Positions 1 through 5,835 of a stretch of 7,165 nucleotides of DNA are shown here, piece after piece. Position numbers and translations under genes: made by a program. The notes below the pieces were generated by a model. It had not been told where the DNA came from. It did not search any database and saw only the letters and a list, made by a program, of their open reading frames with translations. The DNA lies in NCBI GenBank assembly GCA_019246455.1, contig JAFAQJ010000329.1:1-7165 (forward strand). The letters run 5' to 3'. Each line of letters starts with the position of its first letter. Position 1 is the first letter of the stretch. This DNA comes from Pseudolabrys sp. (GTDB lineage: Bacteria; Pseudomonadota; Alphaproteobacteria; Rhizobiales; Xanthobacteraceae).

Positions 1-32
1 TGGCGGGCGCGCGTTGCCCGGCCGCGCTTTCC

Positions 33-1190
33 TCAGACCATCCGCTTGGCGATCTCTTCGAGCATCACCTCGGTCGCCCCGCCGCCGATCGCCTGCACGC
101 GCGCGTCGCGCGCCATGCGCTCGATCGTGCTCTCGCGCATGAAGCCCATGCCGCCGTGGAATTGGACGCAATCGTACATGACTTTGTTGACGAGCTCGCC
201 ACAGTAAGCCTTCGCCATCGAGACTTCACGCACGCAATCGATGCCGTGCGCGTCGAGCCAGGCGGCGTGATAGACGAGCTGCCGTCCAGCTTCGACTTCG
301 GCGGCCAGCATCGACAGGCGTTGACGCACGGCCTGTTTCTCGAACAAAGTGGCGCCGAACGCCTTGCGCGTCGTGACGTAATCGAGTGTGAGTTCGAGCG
401 CGGCCTGCGCTTCGCCCATCGCCATCGCGCTGATGACCGTACGCTCGTTCTGAAAATTGTGCATGATCGCGTAGAAGCCCTGGCCTTCGCCGCCGAGCAG
501 GTTCTCGGCCGGTATGCGGCAATTCTCAAACACGAGTTCGGCCGTATCGGACGAACGCCAGCCGTGCTTATCGAGCGCGCGGCTGACGCGAAAGCCCGGC
601 ATGCCTTTCTCGACCAGGAACATCGACACCGATTGCGATGGCCGCGCTTCGGCGCTGGTCTTGGCGGCGACGCAATAAAGATCGGCATAGACGCCATTGG
701 TGATGAACATCTTGGCGCCGTTGAGAACGTAACTGTCGCCGTCGCGCCGCGCCGTGGTGCGGAGGCCTTTGACGTCGGAGCCGGCGTCAGGCTCGGTGAC
801 GGCAACCGCCGTGATCGCGCGGCCGGCGACGATCTCCGGCATCCATTTGGCTTTTTGGGCCGCTGATCCGGCATTGGCGATGTGCACGGATGCCATGTCA
901 GTGTGAACCAGCACCGTGATCGCTACCCCGCTGAAGGTCGAACGTCCCAATTCCTCGGCCAGCACCACCGAGCCGAGCGTGTCGATTTCGGAGCCGCCAT
1001 ATTCGGCAGGGTAACGGATACCAAGGAAGCCAAGCTCGCCCATGCGGCGCAGTACTTCGCGCGGCACCATGCCTTGCTCTTCCCAGGCGAGCGCCTTCGG
1101 TTTTATTTCGGTCTCGACGAAACGGCGCACCTGCGTGCGCATCGCCTCGTGTTCTTCCTTGAAATAAGGCGAGGGCAGCGCGTTCGACAT
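33..1190 (-). CDS. Acyl-CoA dehydrogenase, LCAD/isovaleryl-CoA dehydrogenase-like
   Basis: Predicted FAD enzyme introducing a 2,3-double bond into an acyl-CoA and passing electrons to ETF. The product is 385 aa, the usual family length. The N-terminal helical domain covers about residues 8-125. The first family signature AVTEPDAGSD lies at 130-139, the beta-domain FAD contact region around TNGVYAD at 164-170, and the second signature QFHGGMGF near 343-350. The usual catalytic Glu of short/medium-chain enzymes (IYEGT) is replaced by IGGGAT (Gly370), while Glu249 in NFQNER lies where LCAD and isovaleryl-CoA dehydrogenase keep their base, so an LCAD/IVD-type or branched-substrate enzyme is likely. 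The ATG at 1190 is chosen because the N-terminus then matches the family and it shares one base with the upstream stop (TGATG). A longer frame start at 1295 would add 35 Arg-rich residues inside the MetE-like gene. No strong Shine-Dalgarno is seen, which fits translational coupling. Last gene of the four-gene run; the substrate cannot be told. Confidence 0.93.
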   Translation of the reverse strand: MSNALPSPYFKEEHEAMRTQVRRFVETEIKPKALAWEEQGMVPREVLRRMGELGFLGIRYPAEYGGSEIDTLGSVVLAEELGRSTFSGVAITVLVHTDMASVHIANAGSAAQKAKWMPEIVAGRAITAVAVTEPDAGSDVKGLRTTARRDGDSYVLNGAKMFITNGVYADLYCVAAKTSAEARPSQSVSMFLVEKGMPGFRVSRALDKHGWRSSDTAELVFENCRIPAENLLGGEGQGFYAIMHNFQNERTVISAMAMGEAQAALELTLDYVTTRKAFGATLFEKQAVRQRLSMLAAEVEAGRQLVYHAAWLDAHGIDCVREVSMAKAYCGELVNKVMYDCVQFHGGMGFMRESTIERMARDARVQAIGGGATEVMLEEIAKRMV

Positions 1191-2209
1191 CACGCGAATT
1201 TCTGCCGCGCGAGCGCCGCGCCTCGGCCCATGGCGACGAGCTTGGCGGTGGCGATATCGCGGTGCATCGGCGCCATGCCGCAATTGGTGCAGCAAATGAT
1301 CTTCTCTTTTGCCACGAACTTCATCACCTGCGAGATCACACCGGTGATCTGCTCCGGCGTTTCGACGGTATCGGTCGCGACGTCGATCACGCCGGCGAGG
1401 ATGTCCTTACCGTCGAGCAGTTTAAGCAATTCGATCGGCACTTTGGAATTGATGACCTCGATGGACACCTGATTGATTTTGCTCCTGGCCAGCGCCGGGA
1501 AAATCGCCTCATACTGTTTCCACTGCGTGCCGAGCGACTTTTTCCAGTCGATATTGGCCTGGATGCCGTAGCCATAGCAGATGTGGACGGCGGTGGTGCA
1601 TTTGAGGCCGTCGGCGGCGCGTTGCAGAGCGTCCACGCCCCAGCCGGCGACTTCGTCGGTAAATACATTGAACGCCGGCTCGTCGAATTGGATGACGTCG
1701 ACGCCATCTTTTTCGAGCGCGCGGGCTTCCTGATTGAGCAGATCGGCGAAGGCGTTCGCCATCTTGACCTTGTCGCCGTAATGCGCGTCGGCGATCGTGT
1801 CGGAGATCGTCATCGGCCCCGGCATCGTGATCTTGAGTTTGCGCTTGGTATGAGCGCGGGCATGCTGCGCTTCGGCGGCATGGACGCGGCCCTTGAGCTT
1901 GAGGGCGCCGCGCACGGTCGGCACCATCGCCTTATAACGATTGTTGCGGATGCCCATCTCGACCTTGCGGGCGAAGTCGATGCCGTCGACGAATTCGAGA
2001 AAGCCGTGCACGAAATGCTGACGTGCCTGCTCGCCGTCGGTGACGATGTCGATGCCGGCGTCTTCTTGCAGCTTGATCGCCAACAGCGTGGCATCGAGCT
2101 TGCCGGCGGCGAGATCCGTGCCCTGCAGCCGCCACGGCGCCCATAATTTGTCGGGTTCGGCCAGCCATGAGGGCTTCGGCAAACTGCCGGCGACGGTGGT
2201 CGGAAACAT
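1190..2209 (-). CDS. Core-MetE-like cobalamin-independent methionine synthase domain protein
   Basis: Zinc-dependent methyltransferase related to the catalytic C-terminal half of MetE, which transfers a methyl group to homocysteine. The 339-aa protein is one TIM-barrel-sized domain; the roughly 400-residue N-terminal half of classical MetE is absent. It begins with TTVAGSLPKP, the counterpart of the TTTIGSFPQT segment of MetE. DGE (58-60) and DEPAF (176-180) match the substrate-binding positions. The zinc ligands appear complete: His209 and Cys211 in HICYG, Glu251 and Cys310 in CTNCGM. The ATG is preceded by AGGAG with 6-nt spacing, overlapping the stop codon of the monooxygenase gene. Its stop overlaps the ATG of the acyl-CoA dehydrogenase gene by one base. 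Such short proteins are usually annotated as methionine synthase, but the methyl donor for this one is unknown. It could use a donor other than methyltetrahydrofolate, or a thiol acceptor other than homocysteine. Confidence 0.9.
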   Translation of the reverse strand: MFPTTVAGSLPKPSWLAEPDKLWAPWRLQGTDLAAGKLDATLLAIKLQEDAGIDIVTDGEQARQHFVHGFLEFVDGIDFARKVEMGIRNNRYKAMVPTVRGALKLKGRVHAAEAQHARAHTKRKLKITMPGPMTISDTIADAHYGDKVKMANAFADLLNQEARALEKDGVDVIQFDEPAFNVFTDEVAGWGVDALQRAADGLKCTTAVHICYGYGIQANIDWKKSLGTQWKQYEAIFPALARSKINQVSIEVINSKVPIELLKLLDGKDILAGVIDVATDTVETPEQITGVISQVMKFVAKEKIICCTNCGMAPMHRDIATAKLVAMGRGAALARQKFA

Positions 2210-2215
2210 CAGGCT

Positions 2216-2220
2216 CTCCT
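2216..2220 (-). promoter_or_regulatory. Ribosome binding site of the MetE-like gene
   Basis: AGGAG on the minus strand, 6 nt before the ATG at 2209. Its first base is shared with the TAA stop codon (2222-2220) of the upstream monooxygenase gene, so ribosomes ending there finish on top of the next start signal. This supports the chosen start and close co-translation of the two genes. Confidence 0.75.
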
Positions 2221-3461
2221 TACGCGTCTTCGCCGCCGAGTTGAACGACGTTCTTGTAGGCGAGTTCGAACATCGGCGGTTTCCAACTATAGAGCCAGTC
2301 GTAACGCGTGAGCAGTTTTTCTCCGCCCATCCAGCGCATCACTCTGTTGCGAACCCAGGCTTCCGGTCCCACCATGCCGTAGAGCTTGGCCTGCTTACGC
2401 GAGAGCTTCTGGATGCGCGCGGTGCGACCGCGCCGCTCTCGCTCGAAGCCGCGCAAAGCTTTGGCCGGATGGTCGGCATCTTTGGCGAGCGCGGCCGCCA
2501 AAACGGCAGCGTCCTCGATCGCCATCGCGCCGCCTTGCGCGAGGAACGGCAGGCTCGGGTGGGCAGCGTCCCCGATCAGCGTCGCCGGCCCGCTGCCGCC
2601 CGACGACGAGGGCCGGTCGAACAGCGACCATTTGTGCCAGCGGTTGGTCGAGGCGATCAGCTCGCGCGCCGGCTCCGCCCAGCTCCAGCGCGCGAAATGG
2701 CGCAGCACCTCGTCGCGTTCGCCGCTCGCGCTCCAGCCCGCCTCGCGCCATTCGTCGTCGACCACGCCGACAATGTTGACGAGCGCGCCGCCTTTGACCG
2801 GGTAGTGCACGAGGTGCGAATCCAGTCCGAGCCACAGATGAACGAGCGGCTCGCGCCATTGCGGCGCGACTTCGTGCGCGGGGACAAGCGCGCGCCACGC
2901 CGCGCGATGGCGAAACACCGCGTCGCTGCGCCGGTGCATTTTCGAGCGCAGGCTCGACCACACGCCATCGGCGCCGATCAAAGCGAGCGCCTGTTCCTCG
3001 ACCAGCTGACCGCCGCGCCGCGCCAGCACGCTGACGCCATTGCGGTGCGTGGCGTAATCCTCGATGCGGGTTGCGAGGCTGAGCGTGATGTCGGGATTGG
3101 CGCGCGCGGCATCGGCCAGCACGGCCTGCAGGTCGGCGCGGTGGATCACCCAAAACGGGGCGCCATAGCGTTTCTCGGCATAGCGCCCGAGCGGAATGCG
3201 TACAATCTCGCGCCCCGAAGAACCCGACATCACGCGGATCGCCTGCGGCTCGACCGCTGTGACTTGCAGCCGCTCGCCTAATCCGAGCGCGATCAGGACG
3301 CGCGTTGCATTGGGCGAGAGCTGGATGCCGGCGCCGGCTTCGTCCAGCCGTGCCGATTGCTCGAAGATGCTGGCACGCAATCCGGCGCGCGCCAAAGCCA
3401 GCGCGGAGGTCAAGCCGGCGATGCCGGCGCCCGCGATGAGAACGTGACGCGTGGCGGCCAC
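2220..3461 (-). CDS. FAD-dependent monooxygenase, class A (salicylate hydroxylase-like)
   Basis: Predicted single-component NAD(P)H- and O2-dependent flavoprotein hydroxylase of the family that includes salicylate hydroxylase and 3-hydroxybenzoate 6-hydroxylase. The 413-aa length is typical. The FAD ADP-binding GxGxxG (GAGIAG) is at 11-16, with a Glu at 34 (IFEQ) suited to ribose binding. IHRADL at 106-111 is the conserved Arg region of the family. The DG motif (GADGVWSSLR) is at 163-172 with Asp165-Gly166. The second FAD motif GDAAHPSLP is at 298-306, followed by GGAMAIEDA. The start is GTG at 3461, preceded by GGAG with 6-nt spacing, and it places the Rossmann motif at the expected distance from the N-terminus. 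It lies 21 bp after the zinc-finger gene and 10 bp before the MetE-like gene. The family is clear; the substrate, probably an aromatic or heteroaromatic acid, is not. Confidence 0.92.
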   Translation of the reverse strand: MAATRHVLIAGAGIAGLTSALALARAGLRASIFEQSARLDEAGAGIQLSPNATRVLIALGLGERLQVTAVEPQAIRVMSGSSGREIVRIPLGRYAEKRYGAPFWVIHRADLQAVLADAARANPDITLSLATRIEDYATHRNGVSVLARRGGQLVEEQALALIGADGVWSSLRSKMHRRSDAVFRHRAAWRALVPAHEVAPQWREPLVHLWLGLDSHLVHYPVKGGALVNIVGVVDDEWREAGWSASGERDEVLRHFARWSWAEPARELIASTNRWHKWSLFDRPSSSGGSGPATLIGDAAHPSLPFLAQGGAMAIEDAAVLAAALAKDADHPAKALRGFERERRGRTARIQKLSRKQAKLYGMVGPEAWVRNRVMRWMGGEKLLTRYDWLYSWKPPMFELAYKNVVQLGGEDA

Positions 3462-3482
3462 GGCCGGCTCCGTTTCAGGCGA

Positions 3483-3728
3483 TCAGGCGGCGGTCAGCGG
3501 CAGGGCGCACTCTTTCGGCCGTGCCTCGTTGGCATGCAGTTTCGGATTGAAGCGATAAAGCGTCGAGCAATAGGAGCAGATGATCTCGTTGTCGTCGCCC
3601 ATGTCGCAGAAGATGTGCGGGTGATCGAATGGCGGTGTCGCGCCGACGCACATGAATTCCTTGGCGCCGATCTCGATCACGGAAACGCCCGGATCGTTGT
3701 GGAAGTGGGGCACGACATGCTCGGCCAT
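3483..3728 (-). CDS. Small CHCC-type zinc-finger protein (NDUFS6-like fold)
   Basis: An 81-aa protein with the zf-CHCC pattern: Cys27 in CVG, His36 in DHPHIF, and Cys51 and Cys54 in CSYC followed by TLYRF. This arrangement is that of the zinc-binding domain found in the complex I accessory subunit NDUFS6 and in small free-standing alphaproteobacterial proteins. It probably binds one zinc ion in the cytoplasm; its role in bacteria is not established. The ATG at 3728 is chosen because GAGGA sits 7 nt upstream. A TTG at 3752 would add eight residues (including VEDEI) that run through this ribosome site and is less likely. It is first in the run with the FAD monooxygenase, MetE-like and acyl-CoA dehydrogenase genes, and could be a metal-binding or redox accessory to them, but co-transcription may only be positional. 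Confidence 0.87.
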   Translation of the reverse strand: MAEHVVPHFHNDPGVSVIEIGAKEFMCVGATPPFDHPHIFCDMGDDNEIICSYCSTLYRFNPKLHANEARPKECALPLTAA

Positions 3729-3735
3729 GATTTCG

Positions 3736-3740
3736 TCCTC
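3736..3740 (-). promoter_or_regulatory. Ribosome binding site deciding the zinc-finger gene start
   Basis: GAGGA on the minus strand, 7 nt before the ATG at 3728. It lies inside the upstream extension that a TTG start at 3752 would translate, so it favours the shorter 81-aa protein. Confidence 0.65.
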
Positions 3741-3792
3741 AACGTCAGCCAATGGCGCGGCACCTTACCGGGGCGAGGGCAAAGAGCAAGCG

Positions 3793-3814
3793 TTCGTAAG
3801 GCTTCGTAAAGCCT
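3793..3814. repeat. Overlapping direct and inverted repeat, possible operator
   Basis: Two exact copies of TTCGTAA begin at 3793 and 3803, exactly 10 bp apart (one helical turn). The second lies within a perfect inverted repeat AGGCTT-CGTA-AAGCCT at 3799-3814. It is about 70 bp upstream of the zinc-finger start and about 140 bp upstream of the membrane-protein start. The geometry fits a regulator binding one face of DNA, or a small hairpin in the leader; neither is proven. Confidence 0.35.
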
Positions 3815-3951
3815 GCGGCGGGCGTCATGGAACGGACGCCAGAAACGCCGGTTTTTATCGAAGGATTATCCCCAGCGGGGTCATGCGGGCGAAGCCGATG
3901 CTGACTAGCATTCCGGGAATCGATCTGGTCACCGGAGCAACGAACAGGACC

Positions 3952-5070
3952 ATGACGCGCGTGCGGCTCGCGCCGGCCTTGCTGGCCTGTCTGCTGATGA
4001 CGGGCGCCGCGCTCTATGCCGTGCCGCGCGGCGTCGAGGCGCAGCATTTGCTGGCGATCGAGGACGATCCGGGACAGATCGCCGACCGCGCACTCGAGGG
4101 CCATTTCGATTCGGATATTGCCACGCGCGAAGTCGAATCGGCGCTGGCGGCGAGCGACGCCGATCTCGCCCGGAGCTTCGTCGAACTAGCGCGCGAGCGG
4201 AACGTCACGATTGATCCAGCCCTGAGCGTCAAAGTCGATGCCGCCGTGGCGCAAGAAGAGTCCGCACAACACGCTATGCAGAGCTTCGCCATGGGTTTCG
4301 TTACCGGCGAACCTAATGATGCGTCGAGTCTTGCCGGAACAGCGGTCGGTGACCTTTTCGTGTTCGGCGACATCCGCGATGCGGTGCGCGAGGGCGGCCG
4401 CATGGCCCTCGGGCAACCGGCCGACGAATTGGTGCTGGGTCTCGCGGGGGTAGGCCTCGCGATTACGGCGGCGACTTACGCGACGCTTGGCGAAGCGGCG
4501 CCGGCGCGCATCGGGGTGTCGCTCGCTAAGGCGGCGCGCAAGACCGGCGCCTTGAGCGCCGATCTCGCGGCTTATATGGGCCGCACGCTGCGACAAGTCG
4601 TGGAGTGGAACAGGCTTAAAGCCGCGATGGCAGGCGCTTCAATCAGCGAGCCGGCCGTCGCAATCCGCGCCGCGCGCGAAGCCGTGAAAGTCGAACGCGC
4701 CGGTGGACTTCTCCATCTCGTGCGTGACGTCGGCCGTGTGCAAAGCAAGGCCGGCACCAAAGCCGCGCTCGAGGGCCTCAAAGTCGCCGAGACGCCCCGC
4801 GAAATGTCGCGCTTCGCGCGGCTCGCGGCGGAGAAGGGTGGCAAGACTCGCGCCATTATCAAGCTGGTCGGCCGGGGGGCTATCATCTTGACCGTTGCGG
4901 CGTTCGATCTCGGATTGTGGATTCTGGGGGCGCTGTTCGCGCTGTTCGGCGTGGTGTCGTCGCTCAAGAGCACAACGGAGCGAATGACATTGCGCTTGAT
5001 CCGCCGCGCCAAGGAACGACGGCTCGCCGCCGAGCAAAGACGCTTTGCAGCGCTGACACAGCGCGGCTAG
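3952..5070 (+). CDS. Conserved hypothetical membrane protein
   Basis: I do not recognise a characterised family; it resembles hypothetical proteins I recall from Bradyrhizobium-type genomes. With the ATG at 3952 the protein has 372 residues. Residues 2-5 are basic (TRVR), then a hydrophobic stretch at 6-24 looks like a signal peptide or signal anchor. The segment 31-130 is polar, acidic and probably helical. A weakly hydrophobic Gly/Ala-rich segment lies at about 159-180. An Ala/Lys/Arg-rich region at 185-300 is probably helical. A strong hydrophobic segment at about 302-338 is probably one or two membrane helices, followed by a very basic tail of some 34 residues. The start is uncertain: AGGA lies only 2 nt before 3952, and in-frame ATGs occur at 3883 and 3898. 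Starting at 3952 puts the hydrophobic segment at the N-terminus, as expected. First gene of the rightward unit, 12 bp before a hydrolase gene. Confidence 0.8.
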   Translation: MTRVRLAPALLACLLMTGAALYAVPRGVEAQHLLAIEDDPGQIADRALEGHFDSDIATREVESALAASDADLARSFVELARERNVTIDPALSVKVDAAVAQEESAQHAMQSFAMGFVTGEPNDASSLAGTAVGDLFVFGDIRDAVREGGRMALGQPADELVLGLAGVGLAITAATYATLGEAAPARIGVSLAKAARKTGALSADLAAYMGRTLRQVVEWNRLKAAMAGASISEPAVAIRAAREAVKVERAGGLLHLVRDVGRVQSKAGTKAALEGLKVAETPREMSRFARLAAEKGGKTRAIIKLVGRGAIILTVAAFDLGLWILGALFALFGVVSSLKSTTERMTLRLIRRAKERRLAAEQRRFAALTQRG

Positions 5071-5082
5071 AACATCGCCCGC

Positions 5083-5835
5083 ATGACCATGTTCAATCAC
5101 GGCGCGGTCGAGATCGCCTATCTCGACGAGGGAGAAGGCGAGCCGATCGTACTGGTGCACGGCTTCGCCTCCACCAAGGAGATCAATTGGGTTTATCCAA
5201 GCTGGGTAACGACGCTCAAAAGCGCGGGGCATCGCGTGATCGCGCTCGACAATCGTGGCCACGGTCAATCCAGCAAGCTTTACGACCCGGCGGACTATCA
5301 CACCGAAAAAATGGCAGGCGACGTAGGGGCGCTGATGGACCATCTCGGCATCGCTCGCGCCGACGTCATGGGCTACTCGATGGGCGCGCGCATTTGCGCC
5401 TTTCTCGCCGAGAAACACGCCGCGCGTGTCAAAGCGGTCGTGCTCGGCGGCCTCGGTATTCGCCTGGTCGACGGTGTCGGCCTGCCGCAAAGCATCGTCG
5501 ACGCTTTGCTCGCGCCCTCGATCGACAATGTTGCCGACAAGCAAGGCCGCACGTTCCGGACTTTTGCCGAGCAGACCAAATCGGATCGTCGGGCGCTGGC
5601 CGCCTGCATCCGCGGCTCGCGCCAGACCATGACGCGCGAGGAAGCGGCGGCCATTCGCGCGCCGGTTCTGGTAGCAGTCGGCACCAAAGACGATGTGGCC
5701 GGCTCTCCGCATGAACTGGCGGCCATCATTCCCGACGCGCGAGCGCTCGATATCCCGGACCGCGACCACATGCTCTCGGTGGGGGACAAGGTCTTCAAGC
5801 AAGGCGTGCTGGATTTCCTGAAGACCGTATCGTGA
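5083..5835 (+). CDS. Alpha/beta-fold hydrolase
   Basis: Predicted cytoplasmic serine hydrolase (250 aa) of the MhpC/epoxide-hydrolase-like branch. The oxyanion-hole motif HGFAS begins at His26. ALDNRGHGQS at 54-63 is the typical strand-4/helix segment. The nucleophile elbow GYSMG gives Ser99. The acid is in GTKDD (Asp203, or less likely Asp204), and DRDHM gives His229, so the catalytic triad looks complete. The lid region, roughly 128-190, is short. No signal peptide is visible. The ATG at 5083 is followed by another at 5089; no clear Shine-Dalgarno precedes either, and the 12-bp gap from the membrane-protein gene suggests re-initiation. The stop overlaps the GTG of the next hydrolase. The substrate (ester, C-C bond, lactone or other) is not indicated by sequence. 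Confidence 0.92.
   Translation: MTMFNHGAVEIAYLDEGEGEPIVLVHGFASTKEINWVYPSWVTTLKSAGHRVIALDNRGHGQSSKLYDPADYHTEKMAGDVGALMDHLGIARADVMGYSMGARICAFLAEKHAARVKAVVLGGLGIRLVDGVGLPQSIVDALLAPSIDNVADKQGRTFRTFAEQTKSDRRALAACIRGSRQTMTREEAAAIRAPVLVAVGTKDDVAGSPHELAAIIPDARALDIPDRDHMLSVGDKVFKQGVLDFLKTVS

Larger units (their letters stand above)
3729..3951. promoter_or_regulatory. Divergent intergenic region carrying promoters for both operons
   Basis: These 223 bp separate the minus-strand operon from the plus-strand hydrolase operon, so both should start here. The region is more AT-rich around 3850-3870 than the flanking genes. A possible minus-strand -10 element GATAAT is at 3870-3865, but no convincing -35 box was found for either direction, and a CCCC-AGC-GGGG mini-hairpin lies at 3870-3880. 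Assignment of the region as regulatory rests mainly on gene arrangement. Confidence 0.5.

Noticed and set aside
1..32. GC-rich sequence after the acyl-CoA dehydrogenase stop as a terminator
   Set aside because: Short complementary GC blocks exist but only 32 bases are visible, with no U-tract, so no terminator can be supported.
156..866. 236-codon plus-strand open frame opposite the acyl-CoA dehydrogenase
   Set aside because: It is fully antisense to a convincing gene and shows no family motif or ribosome site.
1191..1295. N-terminal extension of the acyl-CoA dehydrogenase frame by 35 residues
   Set aside because: It overlaps the end of the MetE-like gene, is an Arg-rich low-quality sequence and lacks family similarity; the ATG at 1190 gives the standard N-terminus.
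1262..2146. 294-codon plus-strand open frame opposite the MetE-like gene
   Set aside because: Its Asp/Gly/His/Arg-rich composition is typical of an antisense shadow; the minus-strand protein has the full zinc site.
2040..3281. 413-codon plus-strand open frame opposite the FAD monooxygenase
   Set aside because: It is antisense to a gene with clear FAD motifs, its product is Arg/Ala-rich without recognisable motifs, and such frames are expected in high-GC DNA.
3652..3951. 100-residue upstream extension of the membrane-protein frame
   Set aside because: It would overlap the zinc-finger gene on the other strand and bury the signal-anchor-like segment in the middle; the sequence is Ser/Thr/Gly-rich with no conserved look.
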